A DNA stretch of 64,000 bases from Geobacteraceae bacterium (GCA_027404165.1 DAHZCG010000002.1:32376-96375), one strand, 5' to 3'; positions 19,743 to 28,999 are shown, counted from the stretch's first letter. A program made the numbers and translations. Notes: a model not told the origin generated them from the sequence alone.

Positions 19743-19991
19743 CTACCTTCTCCGGCGACTGACCATGCCGCCTACGATCTGTCCGGCGACTGACCCTCCC
19801 AGCGTGAATGGAATAAATTGCCATCCTATGCCGGCCTTGACACGTGTGAGCACGATGAACGGAATCGGAAGGTGAATCAAAAGAAACCACATGAAAGAAT
19901 ATTTTTTATAGTTCTGTCGCAGATAACCGCAGGGAACACTGATAATAAAAGCTAGAATAATGAGTCCAACAACCGCGATCGTCGCTTGCAT
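19743..19991 (-). CDS. Small hydrophobic membrane protein, unknown function
   Basis: I do not recognise this 82-residue protein. It has a first membrane helix (ATIAVVGLIILAFIISVP), a second around SFMWFLLIHLPIPFIVL, a third weaker hydrophobic stretch with glycines near the C terminus, and a basic end (SRRRR). A good ribosome site AAAGGAG precedes the ATG at 19991, which supports it as a real gene. It directly precedes dciA on the same strand and is divergent from the DUF3343-yedF pair. Confidence 0.65.
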   Translation of the reverse strand: MQATIAVVGLIILAFIISVPCGYLRQNYKKYSFMWFLLIHLPIPFIVLTRVKAGIGWQFIPFTLGGSVAGQIVGGMVSRRRR

Positions 19992-20084
19992 AGCTTACTC
20001 CTTTTGGGCATAGTAGAAAGTCGCATACCATTTGTCAATCCGCATCTGAAGTTACAGGCCATCATATCTATGGAGAACAGACTC

Positions 20085-20363
20085 ATGATTAAGGAAGGTG
20101 ATTACCTCGCCGTATTCAATTCCGCCCACCGGGTGATGAAAGCCGAAAACATCCTCAAGTCTCGTGGGCTTTCAATCCTGCTCATCCCCGCTCCCCGGCA
20201 GCTGATGACGGACTGCGGCCTGGCGCTGCGCATTGCTCCGGAGATCAGGGACGAAGTCATGAAAGTGCTGGCCGAGGAACAACTACTACCGGCATTCGTC
20301 AACCGGTTTAGTGAAGGCCGATATCATAATGAACAGGATCTTTGCGGAGACTCGATACCATGA
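20085..20363 (+). CDS. DUF3343 protein (putative selenium/sulfur carrier-like)
   Basis: A 92-residue cytosolic protein beginning MIKEGDYLAVFNSAHRVMKAE, the typical DUF3343 start with the FNSAHRVMKAE helix, followed by LLIPAPRQLMTDCGLALRI, which holds the conserved cysteine. The ATG at 20085 is chosen because GGAGA (20072-20076) lies eight bases upstream; the frame runs to 19986. Its stop overlaps the yedF start (ATGA). DUF3343 genes commonly sit beside yedF-like genes, and the pair is thought to act in selenium or sulfur transfer; the precise reaction is not established. Confidence 0.82.
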   Translation: MIKEGDYLAVFNSAHRVMKAENILKSRGLSILLIPAPRQLMTDCGLALRIAPEIRDEVMKVLAEEQLLPAFVNRFSEGRYHNEQDLCGDSIP

Positions 20364-20938
20364 AGACAATTGACTGTAGAAATCTGACCTGCCCGGCGCC
20401 AGTACTCAACGTGAAAAGAGCGCTGGAAGAGCAGAGCGAGATCCGGGTTATCGTGGATGATGGCGCCGCCCGTGAAAATGTAGCCCGCTTTTCACGCAAT
20501 CGCGGCTACCAGGTCACCGAACATCGGGAAGAATCCGATTGGGTGCTTACTATCTGCGGCAGCGCCGCTAAAACCGCCCACACTTCGTTCCCATCCTCAG
20601 CCGGCAGCCGCATACTGTTGATAACGTCCGACCGTCTGGGAGACGGACCGGAAGAACTCGGCCGATTGTTGATGAAGAACTTTATTCATACGCTTCTCGA
20701 AACCAGCGAAATGCCGTCGCGCATTCTTTTTCTCAACACAGGAATTTTTCTGACCTGCGAAGGGTCTGATGTAGAGGAGGCCCTGGAAAAGCTACAGGGA
20801 ATGGGTACAGAAATTTTTTCGTGCGGTGTGTGCCTGGACTTTTTTAAACTCAAGGATAAACTTCGGGTCGGAGCAACAACCAACATGCTTGTCACTGTTG
20901 AGAGCCTGCTGACGGCCGGGCAGGTGATAAAGCTCTAG
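20360..20938 (+). CDS. yedF: YedF-type sulfurtransferase-like selenium metabolism protein
   Basis: A 192-residue fusion. The N-terminal 70 residues are a TusA/SirA-like domain with the CPAP motif (RNLTCPAPVLNVKRAL), whose cysteine carries sulfur or selenium in relatives. The C-terminal half resembles DsrE folds (RILLITSDRLGDGPEELGRLLM and FFLNTGIFLTCEGS-type strands) with further cysteines in CGVCLDF. The ATG at 20360 overlaps the DUF3343 stop. The assignment to selenium metabolism comes from the family, not from this locus: no selD, selA or selB is visible here. Confidence 0.85.
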   Translation: MKTIDCRNLTCPAPVLNVKRALEEQSEIRVIVDDGAARENVARFSRNRGYQVTEHREESDWVLTICGSAAKTAHTSFPSSAGSRILLITSDRLGDGPEELGRLLMKNFIHTLLETSEMPSRILFLNTGIFLTCEGSDVEEALEKLQGMGTEIFSCGVCLDFFKLKDKLRVGATTNMLVTVESLLTAGQVIKL

Positions 20939-20953
20939 TAATCCAAATAGTTC

Positions 20954-20982
20954 TTGACAGTTTTCATTACCGTACTTTATAG
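20954..20982 (+). promoter_or_regulatory. Probable promoter of the ffh-rpsP operon
   Basis: TTGACA (20954-20959) is followed after 17 bases by TTATAG (20977-20982). Downstream in the leader, ATCCCG (21053-21058) and CGGGAT (21064-21069) form a short hairpin about 40 bases before the ffh start. Confidence 0.6.
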
Positions 20983-21105
20983 TGATCCCCTTTTAGTGCG
21001 CCTGATTTATTTATTGCCCGCTGAATAAATATATAACATCATGGACGCAGAGATCCCGTTTATCGGGATTAACATATCCCGCTCACAGAGATGATGTAAT
21101 CCACG

Positions 21106-22467
21106 ATGTTTGACAGCCTTTCTGAAAAACTTGAATCGGTCTTCAAAAAGCTCCGCGGACAGGGAGTAATGACCGAAGAAAATATCAAAGAAGCCTTGCG
21201 CGAGGTGCGTCTTGCCCTGCTTGAGGCCGATGTAAATTTCAAGGTTGTCAAAGATTTTGTCGAAAGCGTCCGGACAAAAGCCATAGGCGTTGAGGTACTG
21301 CAAAGCCTCTCACCCGGCCAGCAGATTATCCGGATTGTTCACGATGAACTGATTACCGTCATGGGCGGCGGCAGTGACAACCTTCTCAACCTGTCAGCAA
21401 AGCCGCCGGTAGCCATTATGATGGTCGGCTTGCAGGGAGCCGGCAAGACAACCACCTGCGGCAAGCTTGGCCGGCATCTGAAGGGCCTGAAGAGACGACC
21501 ACTTCTGGTACCGGCCGATGTATACCGTCCGGCTGCTATCGAACAGCTAAAAACAGTCGGTAAACAGCTTGGGCTTGAGGTATTCAACTCCTCACCAGAT
21601 CAAAAACCGATCGATATCTGCATCGCAGCCATGCGCTTTGCCGAGCTGAACGGGTATGACACCGTTATTCTTGACACTGCCGGACGGCACCAGATTGACG
21701 ACTACCTGATGAGTGAACTGGCGGACATAAAAACCGCCACACAACCTCTGGAAATACTGTTTGTGGCCGATGCCATGACCGGTCAGGAAGCGGTCAACGT
21801 AGCTGCCGGCTTCAACGAACGTCTTGAAATCACCGGAGTAGTGCTGACCAAACTGGATGGCGATGCCAAGGGCGGCGCAGCGCTCTCAATCAAGGCAGTC
21901 ACCGGCAAGCCGATCAAGTTCGTCGGCCTCGGTGAGAAGCTGGATGCGCTTGAGGTTTTCCACCCTGACCGCCTGGTCTCTCGCATTCTGGGAATGGGTG
22001 ACGTGCTCACCCTGGTGGAAAAGGCCCAATCCGTTTTCGACGAAAAAGAGACGGCCAGACTGCAGCAAAAGCTTAAGAAGAGCCAGTTTGACCTGGAGGA
22101 CTTTCTCGCCCAACTCCAGCAGATTAAAAAAATGGGCTCTATGGAATCGATCATGGGCATGATTCCCGGCATGGGCAAGATGATGAAACAGATGAAAGGC
22201 GCCCAACCGAGCGAAAATGAGATGAAACGGATTGAAGCCATTATCCGCTCCATGACTCCGGGCGAACGTGCCAATCACAGCATCATCAACGGCAGCCGCC
22301 GCCTGCGCATTGCCAAGGGCAGCGGAACAACCGTTCCCGAGATCAACCAGTTGCTTAAACGCTTTACCGAAGCACAAAAAGTCGTAAAACAATTGCAGAA
22401 ACTTGGGCCCAAAGGGCTCCTCAAGGGTATGGGGGGACTCGGCAAGGGCATGTTGCCGTTTGGATAA
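21106..22467 (+). CDS. ffh: Signal recognition particle GTPase Ffh
   Basis: Ffh binds signal sequences of nascent membrane proteins and, with the 4.5S RNA and FtsY, delivers ribosomes to the translocon. The 453-residue protein has the N-domain helices, the G domain with G1 GLQGAGKTTT, ADVYRPAA, G3 DTAGRHQ (most Ffh read DTAGRL), G4 TKLDGDAKGG, and the methionine-rich M domain (MGSMESIMGMIPGMGKMMKQMK) ending in GGLGKGMLPFG. Length is normal. No strong ribosome site is seen at the ATG. It begins the ffh-rpsP-khpA-rimM-trmD-rplS operon, the standard order in many bacteria. Confidence 0.97.
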   Translation: MFDSLSEKLESVFKKLRGQGVMTEENIKEALREVRLALLEADVNFKVVKDFVESVRTKAIGVEVLQSLSPGQQIIRIVHDELITVMGGGSDNLLNLSAKPPVAIMMVGLQGAGKTTTCGKLGRHLKGLKRRPLLVPADVYRPAAIEQLKTVGKQLGLEVFNSSPDQKPIDICIAAMRFAELNGYDTVILDTAGRHQIDDYLMSELADIKTATQPLEILFVADAMTGQEAVNVAAGFNERLEITGVVLTKLDGDAKGGAALSIKAVTGKPIKFVGLGEKLDALEVFHPDRLVSRILGMGDVLTLVEKAQSVFDEKETARLQQKLKKSQFDLEDFLAQLQQIKKMGSMESIMGMIPGMGKMMKQMKGAQPSENEMKRIEAIIRSMTPGERANHSIINGSRRLRIAKGSGTTVPEINQLLKRFTEAQKVVKQLQKLGPKGLLKGMGGLGKGMLPFG

Positions 22468-22527
22468 CATAAACATTTCATCATTTTCATACAAAATCGC
22501 AGAAGTAACAACTCAGGAGGAAACACA

Positions 22528-22794
22528 ATGGCAACAAAAATCAGGCTTGCTCGGGCAGGCGCAAAGAAAAGACCTTTTTACCAGGTAGTTGTTGCAGACG
22601 AGCGCTGCCGCAGAGACGGCCGTTTCATCGAGAACATGGGCACCTACGATCCGACGAAGAATCCGGCAGTCGTCAAGCTGAATAAAGAGAAGATTGTCGC
22701 GTGGCTCGACAAGGGCGCACAACCTACCGATACCGTCAGACAACTTCTGAAAAATGCAGGGATCCTGGACAAGGCAGCCGCTCCGACGGCATAG
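22528..22794 (+). CDS. rpsP: Ribosomal protein bS16
   Basis: An 88-residue small-subunit ribosomal protein. [25 protein letters not shown] is the unmistakable bS16 N terminus, followed by [28 protein letters not shown] provides a strong ribosome site. It lies 60 bases after ffh and 56 before khpA, in the usual ribosome-assembly operon. Confidence 0.98.
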   Translation: MATKIRLARAGAKKRPFYQVVVADERCRRDGRFIENMGTYDPTKNPAVVKLNKEKIVAWLDKGAQPTDTVRQLLKNAGILDKAAAPTA

Positions 22795-22850
22795 CGCCTT
22801 GATTCCATCCCGGTCCGCCGGCCATTCTACAATGAGCAGAGGATACCGAC

Positions 22851-23081
22851 ATGAAAGCACTTGTTGAAACCATCGCGAAGGCACTAGTCGACGACCCCTC
22901 CAAGGTAATGGCAACCGAAGAGATGGAAGAAGACACTCTGGTCATCAAGCTGACTGTCGCCAAGGAAGATATGGGTCGTATCATCGGCAAGGAAGGCCGC
23001 ACTGCCAAGGCAATCCGTACGATCCTCAATGCTGTGTCCACCAAGGGCAACAACAAGGCTATTCTTAAAATTGTGGAATAA
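22851..23081 (+). CDS. khpA: KH-domain RNA-binding protein KhpA
   Basis: A 76-residue single KH domain protein. The RNA-contact loop GKEG is seen in GRIIGKEGRTAKAIRTIL, preceded by VIKLTVAKEDMG. KhpA-type proteins bind RNA, in some species with KhpB, and the gene almost always sits between rpsP and rimM as here. It ends exactly at the base before the rimM start codon, so translation of the two is likely coupled. Confidence 0.93.
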   Translation: MKALVETIAKALVDDPSKVMATEEMEEDTLVIKLTVAKEDMGRIIGKEGRTAKAIRTILNAVSTKGNNKAILKIVE

Positions 23082-23603
23082 ATGCGAGACTCGGAAGGGC
23101 TGATCCCGGTGGGAAAAATAATTGGTACCCATGGTATCAAGGGCCAATTGAAAGTGTACTCCTATTCGGGCAACTTCGAAAGTATGAGTGCCGCGCGTTC
23201 TGTTGTCTTAAAGTCGGCTGATGGGACGCTGCGGGAGTTCACCCTTACAAGCTTCAATGCCAACTCCGGAAAATTCATCATAGGCCTCCAGGACTTTGAT
23301 GATATTGACCAGGCCAAACCCCTCGTTGGAAACGAGTTGTGCCTTAAACGTTCTCTTCTGCCGGAACTGACAGACGATGAGTATTACTGGAGTGATCTGA
23401 TCGGACTGCAGGTCCTCACCGATGATGGCACGCTGCTCGGAACAATCGCTGATATCTTTGAAACCGGCAGCAGCGACATTTATGTGGTTCGTGGAACAAG
23501 CCGTGAGTACCTGATCCCAGCCATCGGTGATGTTATCCAACGGGTCGATCTGGTGAGTGGTAGAGTCATCATCACTCCGCTCGACGGTCTGCTCGATTTA
23601 TGA
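23082..23603 (+). CDS. rimM: 16S rRNA processing protein RimM
   Basis: RimM helps mature the 3' domain of the small subunit by binding uS19. The 173-residue protein has the N-terminal beta-barrel ([22 protein letters not shown]) and the C-terminal PRC-barrel ([20 protein letters not shown] ending in [15 protein letters not shown]). The ATG follows the khpA stop directly, and the stop overlaps the trmD start as ATGA. Length and order are normal. Confidence 0.95.
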   Translation: MRDSEGLIPVGKIIGTHGIKGQLKVYSYSGNFESMSAARSVVLKSADGTLREFTLTSFNANSGKFIIGLQDFDDIDQAKPLVGNELCLKRSLLPELTDDEYYWSDLIGLQVLTDDGTLLGTIADIFETGSSDIYVVRGTSREYLIPAIGDVIQRVDLVSGRVIITPLDGLLDL

Positions 23604-24349
23604 AATTTGACATACTTACCCTGTTTCCCGGGATGTTCTTGGGACCGTTCGATGAAAGCATCATCAGGCGGGCCAGGGAAAAACAGCTCATTGACATTGA
23701 CATACACAACATCCGCGACTGGGCCAGCGACCGCCATCAGGTAACCGATGACGCCCCCTATGGGGGCGGTGCCGGCATGGTGATGAAAGTCGAACCTTTG
23801 ACCGCCTGCATTGAATCCATCAAGACGCTGCACCCCGCGTCAACCGTCGTATTAACCTCTCCCCGAGGACGCCGGCTTACCCATCAGGTAGCAACGGAAC
23901 TGGCCGAACGGGAGGGCCTGATCATCGTTTGCGGCCGCTACGAAGGGATCGACGAGCGCGTGCGTACTCTCTGCATTCAGGATGACATCTCCATCGGCGA
24001 CGTGGTCCTGTCGGGAGGCGAGATCGCTGCCATGGCTATCGTTGACGCCGTGACACGTCTCATACCGGACGTCCTTGGCAATGATGAATCGGCAGAAAGC
24101 GACTCATTCGGTGACGGACTGCTGGAGTATCCGCACTACACACGCCCTCCTGAGTTCAGAGGGCTGACTGTTCCCAGAGTTCTGCTGTCCGGTAATCATG
24201 AATTAATCCGGAAATGGCGGCGACGCGAGTCATTACGCAGTACAATTGCGCTTCGCCCTGATCTCATGGCAGAACTGGCATTGACAAAGGAAGACCGGAA
24301 ATTGCTTGCCGAACTGGAGCGGGATGATGCTTCTTCCTCCTGCTGCTAA
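23600..24349 (+). CDS. trmD: tRNA (guanine37-N1)-methyltransferase
   Basis: TrmD methylates G37 next to the anticodon and prevents +1 frameshifting. The 249-residue SPOUT enzyme begins [13 protein letters not shown], with [14 protein letters not shown] for substrate binding, the knot segments [14 protein letters not shown] and [11 protein letters not shown], and [17 protein letters not shown] for S-adenosylmethionine binding. The catalytic Asp is expected in [16 protein letters not shown]. It overlaps rimM by four bases and the next methyltransferase gene by 23 bases. Confidence 0.96.
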   Translation: MKFDILTLFPGMFLGPFDESIIRRAREKQLIDIDIHNIRDWASDRHQVTDDAPYGGGAGMVMKVEPLTACIESIKTLHPASTVVLTSPRGRRLTHQVATELAEREGLIIVCGRYEGIDERVRTLCIQDDISIGDVVLSGGEIAAMAIVDAVTRLIPDVLGNDESAESDSFGDGLLEYPHYTRPPEFRGLTVPRVLLSGNHELIRKWRRRESLRSTIALRPDLMAELALTKEDRKLLAELERDDASSSCC

Positions 24350-24902
24350 TCTGGCCATAGCACTTGTGCACTACCCGGTGTACAACAAGCTCCACGAGGT
24401 GGTTACAACAGCACTGACCAATCTGGATCTGCATGATATTGCCCGTTCGTCCCGAACGTTTGGATTGGACCGATTCTATATCGTAACCCCGTCGAAAGAC
24501 CAGCAGGCACTGGCTCTTCGGATAACGGGCCACTGGCAGACCGGTTGGGGAGCAACCTACAATCCGGACCGTAAAGAAGCGCTCGAAATCATCAGGGTAG
24601 TTGACAGCTTGGGGTGTGCTGTGAGCGATTTTCAGACAGGGTTTGCTGAACCGGTCAAGACGGTTATTACAAGTGCCGGTAACCGTCCGGGAAGCATCAC
24701 CTGTCAGAATTTCAAACAGTTGCTCGGCAATGCAGAAAAACCGTACTTACTACTTTTGGGAACCGGATGGGGACTCACGGAAGAGTGCTTTGAAACGGCC
24801 GATCTTATCCTTGAGCCTATTGCCGGTGCTGGCAGATACAATCACCTGTCGGTCCGTTCGGCGGCTGCCATTATGCTCGACCGACTGACAGGAATGCAGT
24901 AG
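24327..24902 (+). CDS. TrmD-linked RNA methyltransferase family protein (Methyltrn_RNA_4 type)
   Basis: A 191-residue protein of the family I know as Methyltrn_RNA_4 (a SPOUT-like putative RNA methyltransferase), found in delta-proteobacteria and thermophiles beside trmD. Visible are [29 protein letters not shown] N-terminal sequence, [20 protein letters not shown], and the knot-like C terminus with [13 protein letters not shown] and [14 protein letters not shown], which parallels cofactor-binding loops of SPOUT enzymes. The ATG at 24327 is chosen since GGAG (24316-24319) is seven bases upstream; 24324 is the alternative. The target RNA is unknown. It lies between trmD and rplS in a clear operon. 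Confidence 0.8.
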   Translation: MLLPPAANLAIALVHYPVYNKLHEVVTTALTNLDLHDIARSSRTFGLDRFYIVTPSKDQQALALRITGHWQTGWGATYNPDRKEALEIIRVVDSLGCAVSDFQTGFAEPVKTVITSAGNRPGSITCQNFKQLLGNAEKPYLLLLGTGWGLTEECFETADLILEPIAGAGRYNHLSVRSAAAIMLDRLTGMQ

Positions 24903-24949
24903 AAACATATATTCGTAACAAAGAGAGACATAGAGGAGGAATCAAACCA

Positions 24950-25306
24950 ATGAATACCATCGATTTTCTGGAATTTGAACAGATGAAGAAGAACATCACC
25001 CCTTTCAAGGTTGGTGATACAGTCAAAGTGCACGTAAAAATCGTAGAGGGTGACAAACACCGTATCCAGGTTTTTCAGGGCGTTGTTATTGGTCGCCAGA
25101 ACGGCGGTATTCGTGAGTCGTTTACCGTACGTAAAATTTCCAACGGTATCGGTGTTGAGAGGGTGTTCCCTCTCCACTCACCCATCCTTGAGAAGATCGA
25201 GGTAATTACCCGTGGGCATGTTCGCCGTGCCAAACTTTACTACCTGCGTAACCTGCGCGGCAAAGCCGCCCGCATCCGCGAGCGCAAGTACGTCAAAGCT
25301 GCTTAA
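24950..25306 (+). CDS. rplS: Ribosomal protein bL19
   Basis: A 118-residue large-subunit protein at the subunit interface. The segments [34 protein letters not shown] and [20 protein letters not shown] are textbook bL19. GAGGAGG lies ahead of the ATG at 24950. It closes the operon: a strong terminator begins eleven bases after the stop, so rnhB beyond is at least partly insulated. Confidence 0.98.
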   Translation: MNTIDFLEFEQMKKNITPFKVGDTVKVHVKIVEGDKHRIQVFQGVVIGRQNGGIRESFTVRKISNGIGVERVFPLHSPILEKIEVITRGHVRRAKLYYLRNLRGKAARIRERKYVKAA

Positions 25307-25317
25307 CGTAACGATAC

Positions 25318-25344
25318 AAAAAGCCCCGCTCTGCGGGGCTTTTT
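25318..25344 (+). terminator. Rho-independent terminator after rplS
   Basis: AAAAAGCCCCGC pairs with GCGGGGCTTTTT around a three-base loop, with a T-run at 25340-25344. It is symmetric enough to act on both strands. Confidence 0.92.
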
Positions 25345-25362
25345 GCATATCAGGATCGGCAC

Positions 25363-26010
25363 ATGATTCAGACCGAACTCTTCAATAGCTCACCACTGGA
25401 CCTGCTCTCTTTCGAGCGGCAAGGCATCCGTAATGGTTATCGACTGATCGCCGGTGTAGACGAGGCCGGCCGAGGCCCACTAGCCGGTCCGGTTGTAGCC
25501 GCAGCGGTAATCCTTCCCGCGGGCTTACGACTTAACGGGGTCAATGACTCCAAAAAGCTCTCACCGGACAAACGCGAGCGACTGTTTGACGTTATAATGG
25601 ATCAAGCCCTCTCCGTAGGAATCGGCATGGGATCACCAGAACTGATCGATGAGATTAACATCCTTCAGGCCACACGCTTCGCCATGCTTGAAGCTGTTGG
25701 ACAACTCGCCCCACAACCTGATTACATCCTGATCGATGGTATCAGTACCATCGACTCTCCCCTATCTCAGAAAATCATCAAAAAAGGGGATGCACTCAGC
25801 CTTTCCATCGCGGCTGCCTCCATTATAGCCAAGGTCACCCGTGACAGACTCATGCGCAAACTGGACCAGATCCATCCCGGCTACGGTTTTAGCGGTCACA
25901 AAGGTTATGGTAGCGCCCTGCATCTGCAAGCGATCCGCCGGCTCGGTCCCTGCCCCATTCACCGTCTGACCTTTGGCGGTGTCAAGGAACATGTAGGTTT
26001 ATCTTCCTGA
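25363..26010 (+). CDS. rnhB: Ribonuclease HII
   Basis: RNase HII removes ribonucleotides embedded in DNA and RNA primers. The 215-residue protein carries the GVDEAGRGPLAGPV motif with the first catalytic acidic pair, NDSKKLSPDKRE, LIDG with the next Asp, and AAASIIAKVTRDRLM, followed by HPGYGFSGHKGYG. It starts 18 bases after the rplS terminator, the usual position in this group of bacteria, and may receive some read-through from the ribosomal operon. Confidence 0.96.
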   Translation: MIQTELFNSSPLDLLSFERQGIRNGYRLIAGVDEAGRGPLAGPVVAAAVILPAGLRLNGVNDSKKLSPDKRERLFDVIMDQALSVGIGMGSPELIDEINILQATRFAMLEAVGQLAPQPDYILIDGISTIDSPLSQKIIKKGDALSLSIAAASIIAKVTRDRLMRKLDQIHPGYGFSGHKGYGSALHLQAIRRLGPCPIHRLTFGGVKEHVGLSS

Positions 26011-26144
26011 TTTCCTCCCACGAGCTTTTTGACAGCCTTTGATATCATTTGAAACATGCTCATCCGCAGCAACAACCTGCCCTCATCAAGAACTTGCATT
26101 TCAGAGTGCCTGCAATTATTATATGCCGTTCAGGGAGAGACCTC

Positions 26145-28076
26145 ATGACAGCTCAGAACCCCGCATTACACAAGCAGCAGGAAGTTACTCCGTTAGATTT
26201 AGTGCCCCTTGAGCAGGAAGCTGGCGTTTTGGCAGCACTGCTGCTCAATCAGGGCATAATCACTGAGAAGCAGCTCAACTATGCCCTGCGGGTACGTAAA
26301 AAGATCGCCACTCCGCAGACAATGCTGGACACGCTCATTGAGCTCGGCTACGTGGAGCGTGACCAGGTTAAAGAATCGCTCCGTAACAGTCAGATAAATA
26401 TACGACTTGGCGATCTGCTCGTCGAACTCGGCTATCTGACTGATGCAGACCTGCGACAGGCGCTTGGGCTGCAAAAGGATTCAGGCGGGAAGAAGCGGAT
26501 CGGAGAGATTCTGATCGAGGGCGGCTTTATTGAGGAACGCAGACTGCTGGAAACGCTCTCGTATCAATTGGGTTTCCCGGTTGTCACCATCGACTTCGGA
26601 AAACTCGACAAGGTCCTCGCAAATCTGATCCCGCACAATGTCTGCAAAGAATTATGCCTGCTGCCCATCGAGAAGGACGGCGACAACATCGTTGTAGCCT
26701 TTGGCGATCCGCTCGACCAACAGGCCCTGCAAACGGCAGAACGGTTACTCGGCAAAAATTTCAAACCAGCCATCACCTCCAAGTCCACGGTATTGGAAGC
26801 GCTCTCAGCCCTTGAGCAAACGTCGGCCCAAGCTTATGTTGCGGCCGATGAAAATACGATTATCGGCATCATCAACACCATTTTAGATGATGCCATCGAT
26901 GAGAATGCCAGTGATATCCATATAGAACCGATGGATAACCGCCTGCGAATCCGCTTCCGCCGCGATGGTGTCATGCAGCATTACAAAGATTTCCCTCGCA
27001 GCATGGCCCCCCAACTATCGACCCGCATCAAGGTGTTGGGCCAGGCTGATATCGCCGAGAAGCGACGACACCAGGATGCACGCATCTTGTTTAAAAGCCG
27101 CAAACACGGCGTAAACCTGGATCTGAGGGTTTCCATCTTTGTCACCATCTACGGTGAAAAGATCGTTCTGAGACTGCTCAGCAACAAAGCATCGCTGCTC
27201 GATATCAAGGAAATCGGCATGGCTCCGCGTATGTTGGAGAACTTCATCTACAATGCCGTTGAAACACCTACCGGGGTGGTTATCATCACCGGCCCCACCG
27301 GAAGCGGCAAGACCAGCACCCTCTATAGTTGCATCAATTTTGTCAATGATATCCATACCAGCATTATCACGGCTGAAGACCCGGTAGAGATCGTACTGGA
27401 CGGTGTCTGCCAGTGTTCCATCAACCCCAAGATCGGTGTGACCTTTGAAGAGACCCTGCGACATATCGTCCGTCAGGATCCTGACATTATCGTCCTGGGC
27501 GAGGTGCGCGACAAGTTTTCGGCCGAAACGGCCATAGAAGCGGCCCTCACCGGACACAAGGTTTTCACCACCTTCCATACCGAGGATAGTATCGGAGCCC
27601 TGACCCGCCTGCTCACCATGCAGGTAGAGCCGTTCCTGATTGCGTCAACGATTACCTGCATTGTTGCCCAGAGACTGATGCGCAGGATCTGTCCTGCCTG
27701 TGCTGAACCGTATACCCCGTCTCCTCTCGATTTGAGTCGCATGTTTGTTACCTCCAAGGACATTGCCGGCGCTAAATTCAAACAGGGACGCGGCTGTAAA
27801 GCCTGCCGATTCAGCGGATATAAAGGACGGGTGGGAATCTTCGAAACACTGATTATGAATGAAAACCTGAGTGAAGCTATTTTGCTGGGGAAAAGTTCCC
27901 TGGAAATCAGGAAGTTGAGCATTGAAACCGCGGGACTGGTCACACTTTTCGAGGATGGTCTGGTCAAAGCCGCACAAGGTCAGGTCTCCGTCAAGGAGAT
28001 CATTACAGATCTACCCAAACTGGGCAAACCGCGACCATTGAGCGAATTGCACAGAATTCTGGGGGTAAACGAATGA
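26145..28076 (+). CDS. GspE/PilB-type ATPase with tandem N-terminal MshE-like domains
   Basis: A 643-residue secretion/pilus assembly ATPase. The first 230 residues hold degenerate MshE/T2SSE N-domain repeats (for example GVLAALLLNQGIITEKQLNYAL, then RLGDLLVELGYLTDADLRQAL and RIGEILIEGGFIEERRLLE). The core has SDIHIEPMD, Walker A GPTGSGKTSTLY, DPDIIVLGEVRD, TTFHTEDS, and zinc-type CPAC and CKAC pairs. The ATG at 26145 is preferred because GGGAG (26133-26137) precedes it; the frame reaches 26049. It overlaps the HDOD gene by four bases. No pilus structural genes are adjacent, so the machine served is unknown. Confidence 0.9.
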   Translation: MTAQNPALHKQQEVTPLDLVPLEQEAGVLAALLLNQGIITEKQLNYALRVRKKIATPQTMLDTLIELGYVERDQVKESLRNSQINIRLGDLLVELGYLTDADLRQALGLQKDSGGKKRIGEILIEGGFIEERRLLETLSYQLGFPVVTIDFGKLDKVLANLIPHNVCKELCLLPIEKDGDNIVVAFGDPLDQQALQTAERLLGKNFKPAITSKSTVLEALSALEQTSAQAYVAADENTIIGIINTILDDAIDENASDIHIEPMDNRLRIRFRRDGVMQHYKDFPRSMAPQLSTRIKVLGQADIAEKRRHQDARILFKSRKHGVNLDLRVSIFVTIYGEKIVLRLLSNKASLLDIKEIGMAPRMLENFIYNAVETPTGVVIITGPTGSGKTSTLYSCINFVNDIHTSIITAEDPVEIVLDGVCQCSINPKIGVTFEETLRHIVRQDPDIIVLGEVRDKFSAETAIEAALTGHKVFTTFHTEDSIGALTRLLTMQVEPFLIASTITCIVAQRLMRRICPACAEPYTPSPLDLSRMFVTSKDIAGAKFKQGRGCKACRFSGYKGRVGIFETLIMNENLSEAILLGKSSLEIRKLSIETAGLVTLFEDGLVKAAQGQVSVKEIITDLPKLGKPRPLSELHRILGVNE

Positions 28077-28918
28077 GCAGCGAAAAGCCTTTAATTGCAC
28101 TGGTACAAGAACATCTCTCCGGGGACTTGTCAGATCTGCCCGTATTCCATTCCGTTGCGGTACGCCTTCAGCAAACCCTTGCCAAGCGAGATTTTACCAT
28201 CGAGGAGATACTGGAATTGATCAGCGAGGATCAGTCCCTGGCCGGCAAGGTTCTCATGGTGGCCAACTCATCCTATTATGCCGGGCTTTCTAAAGTTGCA
28301 ACCATTAAAGAGGCCATCGTCAGGCTTGGCGCCCAGGAAATCGCAAACGTAGCCATGATGGCTTCACAACTTGAAAGCTACCAGTCGTCGAACGAAATTC
28401 TCAATACACATATGCAGACACTATGGAGTCACGCCTTTTCCTGTGCTGTCGGAGCCAAGTGGCTGGCCCGCAAGGCAGGTTATCCCGACATCGCATCACA
28501 GGCGTTCATGGGCGGACTGCTGCATGACATCGGCAAACTGGCGCTGCTCAAGGTCATGGATGATATCATCCGCAGTGGAGAAAGCCGCATCACCCTGACC
28601 AAGCCTCTGATCGATGAGATCCTCATCTCCATGCACGAAGAGGTTGGATACAACCTGATGCGTTCATGGAGTCTGCCGGAAACGTATGCAAATATCTCCA
28701 TTCAACACCACAAAGCAGATTTTGATACCGGAAATATACTTTTGACCGTGGTTCGTCTTGCCAACGAAGCATGCAGAAAAGTCGGTAAAGATATCATCAT
28801 GCATTCGGAGATTTCGCTGATATCCTGTCCAGAAGTCCAGGCGTTGGGAGTAAAGGAGATTACCTTGGCGGAATTGGAGATCGTTATAGAGGATGCCGGA
28901 GAGCTTGAGGATATGTGA
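28073..28918 (+). CDS. HDOD-domain signalling protein
   Basis: A 281-residue protein made almost entirely of one HDOD domain, a catalytically degenerate HD fold used in bacterial signalling and motility control. Features are LPVFHSVAVRLQQTLAKRDFTIEE, LAGKVLMVANSSYYAG, IKEAIVRLGAQEIANVAMM, and the HD-like GGLLHDIGKLALLKV, here retaining His-Asp. Its ATG overlaps the end of the GspE-type ATPase gene, so the two are translated together; regulation of that ATPase or of pilus function is a reasonable inference. A strong terminator follows. Confidence 0.9.
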   Translation: MSSEKPLIALVQEHLSGDLSDLPVFHSVAVRLQQTLAKRDFTIEEILELISEDQSLAGKVLMVANSSYYAGLSKVATIKEAIVRLGAQEIANVAMMASQLESYQSSNEILNTHMQTLWSHAFSCAVGAKWLARKAGYPDIASQAFMGGLLHDIGKLALLKVMDDIIRSGESRITLTKPLIDEILISMHEEVGYNLMRSWSLPETYANISIQHHKADFDTGNILLTVVRLANEACRKVGKDIIMHSEISLISCPEVQALGVKEITLAELEIVIEDAGELEDM

Positions 28919-28948
28919 CCAGGATGAATCCTGTATCCGGAAATTGCG

Positions 28949-28981
28949 CCGGGTCCTGAACCTTACAGGACCCGGTTTTTC
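28949..28981 (+). terminator. Rho-independent terminator after the GspE-HDOD pair
   Basis: CCGGGTCCTG (28949-28958) pairs perfectly with CAGGACCCGG (28966-28975), followed by a run of Ts. Confidence 0.93.
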
Positions 28982-28999
28982 GTACAAAATCCGTGCAAT

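Noticed and set aside
21106..22467. DTAGRHQ in place of DTAGRL in Ffh
   Set aside because: It is a mild change outside the catalytic aspartate and arginine, and all other Ffh motifs are intact, so I do not regard it as significant.
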